Assembly: GCF_026262505.1 (NCBI RefSeq)
Contig: NC_067206.1
Location: forward strand, 2,480,001 to 2,544,000
Direction: 5' to 3'
From: Trichomonas vaginalis G3
Lineage: Eukaryota > Parabasalia > Trichomonadida > Trichomonadidae
Length of the DNA stretch: 64,000 bases
A program made the translations under genes and the position numbers. Numbering within the stretch: the stretch's first letter is position 1; each line of letters starts with the position of its first letter. Below, piece by piece: positions 1 to 11,851 of the stretch. The notes under the pieces are model-generated. The model ran no database searches. It was not told the DNA's origin and saw only the letters and a program-made list of their open reading frames with translations.

Positions 1-3000
1 ACAACATGTCAAACATAGATTAAATATCTATGAATCAATAAAGTATACGTGCATTGAAGGTGATAACGATCACTTGAGGCTTATAACTCTTTGACTAAAT
101 TATGCAATAATTAAATATAATCATTTTTATATTTTTATACTGATAGTAATTAATATACTATCCTGCTTAATAAATGGTATGATCAAATTTGTTTGAAAAT
201 TTAATTATGTATATAGAAACTATGTCTTCTATATAAAAATCAAAATTTTCGGACGAACGTAGATTGAACCTTTATGAAAATCTATCATTTTTGTTAATTG
301 AGTTAATATGAATCTTTACATATGTATATATAGCATTGATAGCTTATATAATCATGGTTTATTCCATATTAACATATTTTTTCAGTTAAATTTGTTAATA
401 ATATCATGTAACAAATTAATTCAAGATTAGAATGTCTACAAAATGCTAACAAATAAGAACAAAATACGATTTCTCGACTTAAATTTTAATATGGAGTAGT
501 TTTTCGTTTAAATCTAATTAAAAATGAATAAAAACTTATCTTGTACTATTTTCATTCAAAGATTTTAATAATGTAAATCATGCATTTTCATAATTCAGTA
601 CAGTTCTTTTTAGAATTAAAGTTGATGAGGATGATATTTGTGATTTAAAATAATTTGTTAATGTTCACCTTTTATTCATCACCTTGTGGTATGCCCTAAA
701 GCAATAGCATTATCAATTCTGCTGAATTGATCAACTCAAAATTCCAAAAAAAATTCAAAATTTCAAAAATGAAATTAAACAATTTGAATTTCACATGAAA
801 AAATCAATTTCGAAAAAAATTTGGAAAATCAAAGTATTTGATAATTAGTCAAATAATCAATTTACATCGTTTTTACTCATAAAAAACAACTAATTTTTGA
901 TTTTGATATCATATTTGATAAATACTCATTCCAGAGTTGACGTAATGTATTAATTATTGTTAGAGATATTGCTTTCGCAACAAAATTCTTATTTCATGAA
1001 AAAAAAAAAATGATTTTATTCCAACAAAAACAAGTAAACAGATGAATGGAAACGTACTATATTTTCATAAATGTAGTAATCAGTGTGTCAGCTTTTGTTT
1101 ATCATGTTCGAGTCAAAATGTATTAACTTGTAATAAGAAATATTCGAAGATTATATGAAGTATTGAGCATTCTTTGTAGAAATATTTGTAATTCATTACT
1201 AACATATATAATAAAGTTGTTTTTTTTTTCCTTATTGCAATAATTTTGTCTGATTTTAATAACTTTTCATGTATACGAGTTGTGTGAATATGCATCATAA
1301 TATGCGTAAATATACTTATTTGCGACAAATAATGTGGTTGCATAATGGAGGTGCTAAATTTTGATTTTTAATATGGGGCTTTGGTATGTATAATCATGTT
1401 CTTATCTCAACGTAGGAGTATTGGTGCAATATGATTAAAATTTACGAGGTTGATCTTAAATTGAATAATTCTGGAGTATAAATCACAATGCAGCTAATTC
1501 TATGTTAAAGATAGATACAGATTGTAGTAATCAATTAGGGAGTACAAATTCATTCTTTCATTTCTGTCGTATTGAGCAGAAAGGAAGAGATCATAACCCT
1601 AGGAAAAAAAGCCCAAATTTGTCACTTTTCATAGTACGTTAAACTCAATTCGCTCGGCGAATGCCGAGCACACGTACTCATCATTCAACATAATATTCTC
1701 ATTCTTTGGTTATTATAGTGCCAGACAACACAAGATTTCAAAGAATTACTTGAGTTTTCAATTAATCTTAATCCGATTTTAGATTTATCGAGAACTCCAT
1801 CATCACAATCACATACTTCAGTGCGGTAACTACAATTATCCATATACAGAAGGAAGTTCTTTTCGAACAACTCATTTGGAGTCTGTTTTGGAAAGAACTT
1901 CTTTCTGTCCGACTTAATTTCATAGTTCCTGATCAACCAAAAGACAGAAACCACACACTATCTACTTAGGAAAGGAGTTCTTTCTAAATCTTCCTTAAAT
2001 TGAGATTTTACGAGAGATAACCCTTCTATTGCACTTAAAAATGAACATTTTGATATCTTTAGTATCACACATGGTCATATATAGTATTTCATCTACATGA
2101 ATACATTCATCTTTCGAAGTCTCTCATTAAATGGGAGGCTTCGAAAGATGAATCGTTTTATTCATACAACTTTAAATCTCGAACACATTTAGAGAGTGAG
2201 TATATCATTTTATTCTTGTTTTGAGTTTATTCTGATTCAAAATTGCAGTGAAAACAGAAGTTCACACATCATATCTGAATGTGAGCTCATCTATACTTAT
2301 ACGATCTCAATACCTCCACTCTAAGCATAAGAGGTGAAGTTATATAAAAATTATCAGATGCGTTGAAGTCTCAAAAGTATTGCCTGAATGCTTGTTTCAT
2401 ATTTGTCCAAGTAGTTTCAATGAATAAATGTATTGTTTTTTATAATTTCGATTTATTTTTAGAAAATATTCAATATAAACCTTTATTGTGTTATTTACAT
2501 CTCATAAATTCTCTGTCTAAATCATATAAAAGCGCGTTTTACCCCTATGAATCAAGAAATTCATTCAATATTCATGGTATATTTATTAAATTTATACGAT
2601 TTACTAATAATCAATATTATATCCTCATAAATAGCAATATATTTTGGTAATCTATGATAATCATATACAATATTTGAAATCAAATTTTCATTAGTTTAGG
2701 TTCCTTGTTAATAGTAAACCATTATATTTATTACTAATAATAAAATCTATGTGTCGTATTGAAATTCAATAAAATTACTTATTCGGTCCAAAAAACAAAT
2801 TAGATAAAATTTTCCTTTTTTTATGTAATTTTTGTTTTTCATTTTTCTCAAGATCCTAAGTTATGTTCTAACTTTTGACATCATATCCTATCATGCTAGG
2901 CTATATATTATAGCATATCCAAAAGGCAAGGAAATCTATCAGAGAAGCCTTTTTGACCTATCGTTGCCCTACCTCTCTTATGATGATATAGCTTGAAAAA

Positions 3001-4234
3001 AGACTCAGTAATTACCACTTAATTAGCAAGATGAAATGAAACTAAAAGAGATATACTCCTGAATTTCAAAATTTGAATCCAACAAAAAACTATTCAAAAT
3101 ATTGTGAGAATATCCAGATAAAAACGATATTTGAAAGGGATTTCAAACCTTATTGTCATGATTTTATTTATTATTTGGATGTTATTGTAGTTTATTTCCT
3201 GAAACAACTCGATCGCCAAGCAAAATACTATATATTGCATCAATTGCACATTTTTTCCTTGTTCTATTGCTTGACCTCAGATTAGAAATTCATCGATTAG
3301 ATCTTTGAGTTGATTTACTTACATTCCTTTGGCGAAATTTTTAACATTTATATAGATATAACGAAAATGGATCCATTTATAGTCATTGTAATGCAATTTG
3401 TCTAAAAACAAAGACTCTTATATGAATTTTTGGGATGATCTATGGAGAATTGATAGTATTAAATGATTTTGAAATTATGGAGTTTTCAAATTATATGATC
3501 TTACAATCAATAACTGTTGGAAGCTAATAAGAATGCTGCATCAATGAATTTTAATACTTCACATATGTAGCGATTTGCTTGATTTTCAATTTGCTGATAA
3601 TTATCAGAATTCTTCATTCAGTAAGTTTATTTATAGTTTAACAAATGCATGTTTATGTTAGTTTGCAATGCATTTTGGAGTTTTCTACATAAGACCAAGA
3701 TAAAAAAATTGTTTGAGAGCTCCAGTCAAACATAGAATGCATCGGCTATTAAAAACATTGTTTTTATCATGCTTAGATATATAAAGGTTCGAAAGATAGT
3801 TATGAATGCTCTTAATTTTCAATTCGTATCTAAACACGCCCACTATAAGTTAAATGCTGCCTGATAATGGACTTATAGACTTAGTAAATGTAATGACTTT
3901 GAATATCGGTATGGTATTTCCTACTTTTTGAAGAAACCGCAACAAATTTCCTTTATGTCATTTGCTAACAAATTTATATTATTTCTTTCAGCTTGCAGAA
4001 TCCAAGAACCATGCATTCAATGTCTTTGAATGCAATCGAATCGATTATGCTAATCTTGCAATAAACTCTTAGTTGGAGCTAAAAATAAGCTAATTAAAGA
4101 AAAAAATATGACATGATTGAATTTGATAAGGTCAAATGGGGATCACAACAAAAATTTGATGTTTGGCATTACTAGAAATATTTCGTATTCTCGAGTGAAA
4201 TAAATATACCTCAGAATTTAGTTAAATAAATCTC
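1..4234. other. AT-rich host intergenic DNA
   Basis: No convincing gene is visible on either strand. Open frames here are short, mostly lack ATG starts and have the residue mix expected from random AT-rich DNA. The least bad is a minus-strand frame at 1685-1954 (about 89 codons, no ATG at its start), which could be the remnant of a gene. A small GC-rich hairpin (GCTCGGC / GCCGAGC) lies at 1652-1669 and a much longer hairpin at 2105-2153. I found no tRNA-like A/B boxes or rRNA. Long homopolymer and AT stretches are typical of trichomonad intergenic DNA. Confidence 0.6.
2105..2153. repeat. Near-perfect 49-bp palindrome (long hairpin)
   Basis: Arms ATTCATCTTTCGAAG (2105-2119) and CTTCGAAAGATGAAT (2139-2153) are perfectly complementary. 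Pairing continues inward with wobble pairs to give a stem of about 23 bp and a 3-nt loop near 2128-2130. No gene lies within 2 kb on the right. It could be a structured RNA, a small-RNA precursor or a relic of a small inverted-repeat element; the sequence alone does not decide. Confidence 0.7.
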
Positions 4235-4240
4235 TCAATT
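4235..4240 (+). promoter_or_regulatory. Initiator-like motif before the IBD-type gene
   Basis: TCAATT lies 13 bases before the ATG at 4253. Trichomonad core promoters use an initiator of the form TCA(C/T)(T/A) close to the start codon. This copy departs from the consensus at the pyrimidine position, so the call is tentative. Confidence 0.35.
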
Positions 4241-4252
4241 TTTCCATCGGTT

Positions 4253-5185
4253 ATGAATTTTACTTCGGATATGAATTTCTCACTCTGCTCGCCGCTTGGC
4301 ATTGATACAATAGATGATATTGGAGAATCGCCGAACTATGCATCAATGAACACACCTGAGTTGGAGTTTCCGGAGTTAAACGATAGTTTGAATTTTGATA
4401 TTGACTATGGTTTAAGAAACACAAATTTCGAACCATTTTCAGCACCTTACCCACCAAACTCGAATGAATCGCAAGAGGTTGTTTCGAAAAAACTTCATAA
4501 GAGAGCAATATCTTCGCCAATCAAGATTCATACACCTGCGGTACAACAAAAGAATCTATCATCGCAGCTAACAGCATTTTTGTCAGCAAGGTCAATCCTC
4601 TCTTTGATTCCGGTACAAGTGAAGCAAAAAGAAAATCGTCAAAAGTTTACGCCGATTGAAGATGCTCATTTTACCGAGGCACTTTCAGATACAGCCCTTA
4701 TTGTTAATCCTGTCAAGCTTGGCTTTATACCAAGAAGCCGTTGGGTGGATAAGGATTTTACGTTCGGTGAGTTGGTCGCTGAGTTTTTCCAAAAGAAGAA
4801 CAATGCCAGCTGTAGGTTTTCATATAAACTATATAACGCCCTCAAACTCTCAACCCTTGACTCAAAATTTGATTCCTTAGTTGGTGTTAAATGGATCAAC
4901 GATTATGTACTTCATGTTGACAAGATAAAGTTCGCACATCTTCTTGGTATCAAAAGCATCGACGGAAGCTTATTCCACCAACAAGGTAATTTTCCTTCAC
5001 ATGGATTCATAGAAATGAATACCAAAGATGTTGACAAACTCAAGTCTGAGTACGATGTCAGCGATGTTGACTATGAAAATATCAGATTATTGACTCATGT
5101 TGACAAGATCTTTGTTCGCAACTGTACGGAGAGAGATCTTGAAAGTTGTAAGTGGATCAATTCAAGGCCAAAGCCTCAGAAGTGA
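4253..5185 (+). CDS. Initiator-binding-domain (IBD, IBP39-like) protein
   Basis: A 310-aa host protein. Residues about 165-245 resemble the initiator-binding domain of trichomonad IBP39, a winged-helix fold that reads the core promoter initiator: a helix with FTFGELVAEFF, then KLYNALKLS, then VGVKWIND, then GIKSIDGSLFHQQGNF, which matches the family's GIK-NTLN-N-L--F recognition segment in spacing. The N-terminal ~110 residues are Ser/Pro/Asn-rich and probably disordered. The C-terminal ~50 residues (VSDVDYENIRLL to WIN) may form a further small domain. The start is ATG; nothing upstream is in frame. The family is known in trichomonads as transcription factors with many paralogues, so the exact promoter target is unknown. 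The composite transposon begins about 170 bp past its stop codon. Confidence 0.72.
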   Translation: MNFTSDMNFSLCSPLGIDTIDDIGESPNYASMNTPELEFPELNDSLNFDIDYGLRNTNFEPFSAPYPPNSNESQEVVSKKLHKRAISSPIKIHTPAVQQKNLSSQLTAFLSARSILSLIPVQVKQKENRQKFTPIEDAHFTEALSDTALIVNPVKLGFIPRSRWVDKDFTFGELVAEFFQKKNNASCRFSYKLYNALKLSTLDSKFDSLVGVKWINDYVLHVDKIKFAHLLGIKSIDGSLFHQQGNFPSHGFIEMNTKDVDKLKSEYDVSDVDYENIRLLTHVDKIFVRNCTERDLESCKWINSRPKPQK

Positions 5186-5343
5186 TCTGGTTTACATAAT
5201 TTTTCTTATTTATTTTTTATGCGCTATTATTCTGTCTATTTCTTATTCTACATATCTTAACTTTTATTTGTTTATGTTTAAACGTATTTTATTTGTTCGA
5301 CATTCTTTTGTATTTTTTAGAATTTTTCATTTTTGCTAAATCG
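5186..5343. other. 3' flank of the IBD-type gene
   Basis: About 160 bp of T-rich DNA between the stop codon at 5185 and the target-site duplication of the composite transposon. It presumably holds the polyadenylation region; no other feature is seen. Confidence 0.5.
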
Positions 5344-5352
5344 AATCTATCT
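5344..5352. repeat. Left target-site duplication of the composite E transposon
   Basis: AATCTATCT immediately precedes the terminal repeat starting AAGGG at 5353. The same bases, with a change only at the ninth position (AATCTATCG), follow the opposite terminal repeat at 57140-57148. A duplication of 8-9 bp suits a Mutator-like element. Confidence 0.75.
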
Positions 5353-5770
5353 AAGGGTTTCGTTTTGCGAAAAAAACGTACAATACGCAATTTCGCTAAA
5401 AAAACATTTAGCTAGCAATTTCGACCTTTGACTCCACTCAAGACGTTACTTTTTTAATTTTGCGGTATCATATTTTTGGAAAATCTTTATGAATATTATA
5501 TAAAAAGTCTCTTTAATATCTATATTTCATATTTTTATCGATTTTTAAAGTTTTTGCGAAAAGTATTCAATTATTTTTGCTATTTGGTCGTGTAAATGTC
5601 AGATTTGCGACATTTTCTGATATGATATTCAGATTCTACGTTGATAATAATGCTTATAGAACCCTCTTGCTATTGTGTCAAAATTGCGAAACCGATAGCA
5701 AAAATATCTCGCAATATCAAAATTGAGATATTGAGTGAATTATGCATTATAGAGATTAAAAATCTGATTT
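5353..5770 (+). mobile_element. E, left half, first copy
   Basis: Starts with the TIR AAGGGTTTCGTTTTGCG and runs to ATCTGATTT at 5762-5770. The same sequence recurs in 6415-6558 plus 30933-31206, where Mav-A interrupts it. Short TTTTGCGAAA-type motifs recur just inside the ends, resembling subterminal binding repeats. ATCTGATTT is directly followed by another TIR, as expected of a 9-bp target duplication made by a second E. Confidence 0.75.
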
Positions 5771-6414
5771 AAGGGTTTCGTTTTGCTAAAATTGTCACTT
5801 TTATAGCATATTTGTTTTTGGATGTTTTGCGAAACCAAAAAAAAACTATGATATACAATGTATGTGTAAAGAAAATACTTTATTTACTAGTTAAAAAATC
5901 ATTTGGTATTGATCAAGTTATTTTTTCTGGATAAGATATTATATGGATAATTGGATAGAAAATACAATTATATAATCTTGTACCTGGTTTAATTAAGCTA
6001 ATTGTCATCAGAAACTTGTAATTTTTATGAATTTCAGATTTTCTTTTCATTACTGCTTTTCTTAATAGGTCAAGTTCTTATTTACGTTATAAAGTATGAT
6101 ATTTACAAATATCAAGTTATCGTGTTTTTTGAGAAATTATGAGAAACAAACAAAAATGAAAAAGATAGGAATAGCAATGAATAGTGATGTGGGTATAGAA
6201 AATGTAAGAGATACGAATGCAAAGCAATCAGTATTTAGGATATTGACCATAGATTTCGAAAAAAAAATGCTGCATATTGAGCGAAAACTATGATTATATT
6301 ATAAGGCTGTCATTTAAAGCATAATGAAACTATTCCCTTTTCATTTTAATCGAATAAGATAGTAAAGATTTTTGAATTAGCTAGAAACTGATGAGATGTT
6401 TTCACAAATCAGAT
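5771..6414 (-). mobile_element. E, right half, inverted copy
   Basis: Begins with TIR AAGGGTTTCGTTTTGCT and is the reverse complement of the right half of E seen at 31207-31759 plus 57053-57139. It ends in AAATCAGAT (6406-6414), the inverse of the ATCTGATTT junction. The next base starts a fresh left TIR at 6415. A 65-codon open frame at 6096-6293 repeats at 31319-31516 but looks non-coding. Confidence 0.75.
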
Positions 6415-6558
6415 AAGGGTTTCGTTTTGCGAAAAAAACGTACAATACGCAATTTCGCTAAAAAAACATTTAGCTAGCAATTTCGACCTTTGACTCCACT
6501 CAAGACGTTACTTTTTTAATTTTGCGGTATCATATTTTTGGAAAATCTTTATGAATAT
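6415..6558 (+). mobile_element. E, left end, second copy (interrupted by Mav-A)
   Basis: Matches 5353-5497 base for base as far as I can read, then stops at AATAT (6554-6558), the target duplication of Mav-A. The sequence resumes at 30928 on the far side of the element. This uninterrupted-versus-interrupted pair defines the Mav-A insertion exactly. Confidence 0.85.
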
Positions 6559-6717
6559 AAAAAAAAAAAAAAAAAAAAAAGGTAGTGGGGCCTCCAGGCA
6601 CTTCGTGCCCTCTAGCCCTGAAGATGTTTAGTATAACTTTATCCGGACAAGTAAGGGTCTATCGTCGCTACAGGAAAAGTTACAGGCGTTCCAAGGAAGT
6701 ATACTTTGAGAAGCCTT
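6559..6717. repeat. Mav-A left terminal inverted repeat
   Basis: A 22-bp A tract, then GGTAGTGGGGCCTCCAGG and on to about 6717. It is complementary to 30779-30927 with only a few differences. Near the tip GGCAC-TTC-GTGCC forms a small hairpin; Mav-B has GGCGC-GTT-GCGCC in the same place. Confidence 0.88.
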
Positions 6718-6848
6718 TTCTCCATTTTAAAACAAGATAGGACGGTTATTTTACAAAACTGACAACACTTTGACCGAGTAGTTTTTTGTGCTGAACAAAA
6801 AATGTCATATAAACATCTGTCAAAAGCCGCTTTTTAACTTCACTTAAA

Positions 6849-9800
6849 ATGCCACGTAAGCTACGTAAGAATATACGTAAGAGGAAGGGAGCATTGAAAC
6901 ATCCAATAGTAAAACTGACACCACAACAACAGTTGCAACAACAAATGATGAATGACCCCACTATGTTGCAACAAATGTCAAGCAACCCTATGCTTTTAAA
7001 CCGAGTTATAGGTGCACAGAGTGGAGGTTTAAGAGCGGCACTTTTAGCGAAAATGGCAGGCTATGGTGGAGCTGCAGACGGAACAGCCTATAACCCTCAA
7101 AGTCAAATGAATTTGAGTTCACTCAAAAATCAAATAACAGATGTCAAAAAGTCAAACATAGACATACAGAAACAAATAAGTGAAAACGAAAAGAAACTAG
7201 AATATGACAGACACACAAAGAAACTCAATGAGTTAAACGTAGAGAAAAAGAAGAAAGAAGAACAACTGAAAGAACTAAGTACAGAGGAATATGCGAAAAA
7301 AGTTTCAGAAAAAGCAGCAGAAGTAGCAAAAATGGAACAAGATGTTATAAATTTGAAAAACCATACTACTCAATATAAAGTACTGAAAGATGAAGAGATA
7401 AAACAAAAAGCCCTGAAGACATATATGGATAGCGATGAGTATAAAAAAGAAGTTGAAGCAAATGTAAAGGCAGAAAAACTTTTACAGTTGCAAAACCAAA
7501 CCGTACAGTATGAAAACTTAGCACAAGAAAGTAAAAATAACGACGCAGCCATGCAAAAGGCAATGAAAAGCGCAGAATATATAAAAGCTAATAATGACTG
7601 GTTAGATGCCCAAGCCAACGCCAAAGCAGCCCAACTTATAGGGTCAATAAGGACAAAAATACAAGCGGATGAAGACAGTTCAAATGAAGCTTTAATGAAT
7701 GCTGACTTTAAGAACGCCTTCGAAGCTCTTCATAGTAAGGTGAAACTAGTGAACGACTTCTCATCTGGAAAGAAACTGAAGTCTGAAGGTTTCGACAACG
7801 AGTTAAGAGAAGTAGCACAAAATATGACGAAAATAACAGATGCAGCAACGAGACAGGCAGTTCAAAGTGCCTATGACGCCGTTAGAGCAACTGTTGTGGA
7901 AAGTCAAGAAAAAGAGTTACAACAGACCAAAACAGACCTAGTAAATGCTTTCTTAAGAACGAAAAGTCAGGTAGGACATTATGCTGCAGATGGAACATAT
8001 GTGCCAGCTGGTGGAACTTATATACTAGCTAGTGGAACTTATATACCACCAAACCCTCCAAGAGAAGCACCTGCACCAGGACTACCTAAAACATTTACAT
8101 CGTCACATGGACACAGACACAGGCATGCACCAAAACCAACACAACAACCAACAGTTCAAAATCCAGCACAACAACCAACAGTTCAAAACACTGCACCACA
8201 ACCAACAGTTCAAAACACTGCACCACAACCAACAGTTCAAAACACTGCACCACAACCAACAGTTCAAAACACTGCACAGCAACAACCACAAACAGAGCAA
8301 GGACATAAAAGAAGTAGAGAACAAGGAAACCAAGAATTCTTAAAAATGCTTAAGGAAGACTATGGTTACCCAGATACTCTTGACTTTAGTGACAGATATA
8401 AAGAAGCTATTAGAAAGTTCAAGGAAGGAAATACTGACCCGAACCTATTTAGCTTTATGGTTCAGCACCAAATGGGATATAATTTCAAACCTGGAAAATA
8501 CAAGCTCGCTAAGGGATATGATTTAATAGCATATCATCCAAATGACATGACTGAATTTACTCCGAGATATTTGGTGTCAGAGCTAAATGATAATTCAACT
8601 CTCTTCATGAAACGCGTAAAAAATAGAGACGGAACGAAAGAAGAAAGGTTTATGAGTCCGGATGACTTAGATAGGGAACTTTTTAAAAACGGTCTCGGAA
8701 TATATGAAATGCCAGCAGATGAGGTACAAGAAACTCCACAGGAAGAAGTTCAGATACAACCAGACATGGAAGAAATAGTTCAGCAACAACAGCTAGAAGA
8801 GCCTGAAGGAAACGAACAAGTCCCTCCTTTGGAAACTAACTTCACAGAACTAGATGAAGATTTGGAACAGCCGAAAAATCTTGACCCTCAACAAGTGTAT
8901 GCGGGAATATGGAATCTTTCCAAGAGTCTAAGAAAAATTCGGCTGACATAGTAGAAGAATATCGAAAAATGTTCGCCGACATACAAAAGACTCCAACATC
9001 AGATGAAAATATTCAGCATAGAATGGAAGTACTGAAAGAAAATGTACGCAAATACAACAATCCTTTTTACTTACGACCATATAACGTTCAATCTTTGGCT
9101 GAACTCGGTGAAAATAAAAGGTTAAATTTCAACAAAACATATAGAAATGAAACATTGTTTAAAGTTCATTCAGAACCTAACCAATATGGAAACAAACCTA
9201 CTTTTGTTTCTGCAGACTATGGAACTACAATGAGATGGGGTCATAAAGCTAATCCGGATAGGTGGTTCATAAACTTACAACCACAATTCCAAGAAGTTGT
9301 AGACGCAATGGAAGTGAATGGTGAACCAGATATAGCTGGTATTTTCAGCGCGGCTTTAATGCCATTGAAAGATATGAAAGATGCAGATATTTTGAACCAG
9401 TATGAAATGAACATGGCTGATGGAAATATAACACCTGACGTTCTAAAACATTTATCTCAAAGAACTACACAGAACCATAGAGATGGTATATTTGGTGAAG
9501 AGTTTAGAAAGAAAGTTAGGGAGAGAGAAGGAAGAGAACCTATTGTACATGACCTTGCAAACGAAAGTTTACAAAATGTCATAAAAACTTACTTTGCAGA
9601 CAATGAACCGAGAAGGGATGAATATTTAAGAAAACTCAAATGGACAGTACCAAATGAAATGTTAGTATTGAAAAACATGTTCCTTGACAAAATAAAACCA
9701 ACTACAGAAATAAATGACGCAAGACTGAAACATTGGGTAAAAGCTTTCCCATTCACAAAAGATATTGTTGGTAACATGGAAAGAAAACCAGACTGGCTAC

Positions 9801-10204
9801 AAAAACATATATTTGGAAACGAGCATATTCCATATGGACAAGCTATATTTGAAGAGCTTGAACCGGAAACTCAGGAAAGAGTCATGCAAACAATAAGCGA
9901 CGACTCAAATACAAACTATGACAAAATCTTTCTAGGATATAGGTTACCTGAGATGGGCGACCAGAGCCCAAAGGCAAAAAGGACATGGGAAATTTACAAC
10001 ATACTAGGTGAACATGAGGCAAAGATGCAACAACTTGAAGCAGAGGGCAAGTTACCAAAAGCGACACCAAAGAAGAGAAGAGTAGAACAAAGTGAAAGTA
10101 GTGAAGAAGTAACTTCATCTAGTGAAAGTAGTGGCAATGAAGGAAAAAGAAGAGTTAAAAACTCAGTCAGGAAGAAAGTAAAGCTTGGTACGAAACAATT
10201 ATGA
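6849..10204 (+). pseudogene. Large coiled-coil, Gln/Pro-repeat Maverick protein (broken)
   Basis: First gene inside the left TIR. Its start codon is preceded by TTCACTTAAAATG, which contains a good trichomonad initiator (TCACTT). The N-terminus is very basic (PRKLRKNIRKRK), followed by Gln-rich and long Lys/Glu heptad-like stretches suggesting coiled coil. In the middle lie 9-codon repeats built on QPTVQNTAP (about 8140-8280), then an acidic region and a long globular part. I do not recognise the family. Position before the capsid gene and the scaffold-like composition suggest a virion or genome-associated protein, which is inference. Mav-B has the counterpart at 32554-35755. The gene looks broken (about one break). 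Confidence 0.7.
8140..8280 (+). repeat. 27-bp coding tandem repeat (PTVQNTAPQ)
   Basis: Five tandem units of 27 bp encode repeats of PTVQNTAPQ inside the large Maverick protein. Mav-B has fewer and more irregular units in the same place (about 33825-33910), so the repeat number differs between copies. The likely role is a flexible linker. Confidence 0.8.
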
Positions 10205-10243
10205 CAAATAAATCCAACTATTCTATATTTTTACCCATATGAA

Positions 10244-11851
10244 ATGTACGCCGCTCAGAATATAACGCCAACAGTTTTGGATGCCATGAACGGAAATGTT
10301 TCCGAATGGTATAACGAATGCGACAATGCCATTAGAAGGTCAGAAATAGTTCCTGGAACTTACGAATATACAACTGCTGTTTCTTATGGAAACGTAGGTG
10401 AGTTTGGAGAAGGTTCTTCAACAACAGTAGATATTGCTTGCGACAGGTTTCATATTATTTCTATTGACAACTCATTCTTATACGTGGAACAAGACATTGA
10501 AATAAAACCTTCTGCCAAGTTGTCTGACAAGAAAGGTTGCAATGGAATTTTCTATGTCGGATACCAATATGCTCCAGAAGTTTTCATGGGATATAAGATA
10601 TATTCTAACTCTGACTTAGTTCAAACAGTAACATGGGCAAACTATGAATGGTTCGCTTTGAGAAACTCAGTACAACCACAAGCTAGAGAACAAACAGACC
10701 AGTATGCAACTATTGAGAAAATAAGAAGACTTGACCCTAACGTTCCAGGAGTTTATGTTAACCTTTCTGGACAAACTGCAGCAGCAGTAACCAAAGTAAA
10801 ACTGAAACTTAGAGTTCCTTTGTCATCTTTCCTCATCTTCAGGTTTTTAAGATACTTGCCAAACTGGGCAGGAAAAATTTCTATTGAACTTACTCCAAGC
10901 AAAAATAACTTAGTCATTGCACCAACACAAGACCCATTCACTCTTACAGACGTAAAGGGAACAAATCAAACGTCATTCGCCGAATTTTGCAAAGACAAAG
11001 TTGACTTAGACTTTGGTTTCTCAAACTTCAACAATGAAGTAAACTATTATTTCAATGCTGCTGGAACTGCTTGGGACCCAGTTAAGTTCACATGCGAAAA
11101 ATTTGAATGCAAGAGAATAGAAAGCAGACTTGCAGTCTATATGTTGGACCCAGATATTTCAAATGCTTTAGCTGCCAAATATATTGCAGTTCCACTTATG
11201 TTCCCTATACACCAAATATCTGTCAAAGACTTTGCAGGTGAAGTTGGAAACCAAAGTGCTGACCCAGGTGCAAGAACAGATATTGCTTTAACAACTGCAA
11301 TGAAACATGCAGATACTATGTTTGTACTGTTCAGACGAACTATAAATGACTATTCTTGTTTCTACAACCCCGGTATTAAATATCATATAAACATAGATGG
11401 CAAATATTATCCAAGAGAAGAATATTCTACAGTTGAGGATATGAGGTCATACAACTTGACATTAGATGCTATGAACTTTAACAACAACTTCACAACAACC
11501 ATAAACCCTGAAATGCAAAGTTCTATTATGCCATATGTGAAAGTATGGACTCATACAGGAGGTCAAAAAACTCAATATACAAATGGAGACCGTTCAAACT
11601 TTTGGCTTGGCATTCCATTTGCTGACTCAGAAGACTTTATGGGTGGTATTTCAACTGTTGGTACTGTACAAATACAATATACTGGTGACAGAGACGGTCC
11701 AGATGAACTGAGAGCAAAGAAGTTTACAAAACCAATAGCACTTTTCACGGAAGATGCTCTTTTGAAGATTCGTTCGATGAAACCTGCTGGGGCTCCTCAG
11801 ATTGGCATAACGACAGCTTCCATCGAGCAGATTTTGGCAGCAGGTCAGTAA
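10244..11851 (+). CDS. MCP: Major capsid protein, double jelly-roll type
   Basis: 535 aa, close to the usual size of Polinton major capsid proteins. It is rich in beta-strand-like segments, includes a region where two jelly-rolls would be joined (GKYYPREEYSTVED and on), and sits just before a penton-like protein, a helicase and a packaging ATPase as in Polintons. The call rests on length, composition and gene order rather than a diagnostic motif. It is nearly identical to 35788-37392 in Mav-B except two short segments (about residues 175-185 and 230-248). It would assemble icosahedral capsids; whether any are made is unknown. Confidence 0.75.
   Translation: MYAAQNITPTVLDAMNGNVSEWYNECDNAIRRSEIVPGTYEYTTAVSYGNVGEFGEGSSTTVDIACDRFHIISIDNSFLYVEQDIEIKPSAKLSDKKGCNGIFYVGYQYAPEVFMGYKIYSNSDLVQTVTWANYEWFALRNSVQPQAREQTDQYATIEKIRRLDPNVPGVYVNLSGQTAAAVTKVKLKLRVPLSSFLIFRFLRYLPNWAGKISIELTPSKNNLVIAPTQDPFTLTDVKGTNQTSFAEFCKDKVDLDFGFSNFNNEVNYYFNAAGTAWDPVKFTCEKFECKRIESRLAVYMLDPDISNALAAKYIAVPLMFPIHQISVKDFAGEVGNQSADPGARTDIALTTAMKHADTMFVLFRRTINDYSCFYNPGIKYHINIDGKYYPREEYSTVEDMRSYNLTLDAMNFNNNFTTTINPEMQSSIMPYVKVWTHTGGQKTQYTNGDRSNFWLGIPFADSEDFMGGISTVGTVQIQYTGDRDGPDELRAKKFTKPIALFTEDALLKIRSMKPAGAPQIGITTASIEQILAAGQ

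Noticed and set aside
1685-1954. Minus-strand protein of 89 residues
   Set aside because: No ATG at the start, no initiator and no recognisable domain; kept only as a possible remnant in the intergenic entry.
2363-3285. Short plus-strand frames in the left host flank (2363-2650, 3073-3285)
   Set aside because: No ATG at the frame start, low-complexity AT-rich codons and no conserved motif.
3780-3800. tRNA B box (GGTTCGAAA)
   Set aside because: The rest of the B box, the A box and a cloverleaf are missing.
6096-6293. 65-codon open frame in E (also at 31319-31516)
   Set aside because: Identical copies simply reflect duplicated DNA. Composition is that of AT-rich non-coding sequence and there is no transposase signature.
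8032-8343. Overlapping His/Gln-rich and Leu/Val-rich frames in the PTVQN repeat region
   Set aside because: They are alternative readings of the 27-bp repeat in the large Maverick gene and have no independent support.
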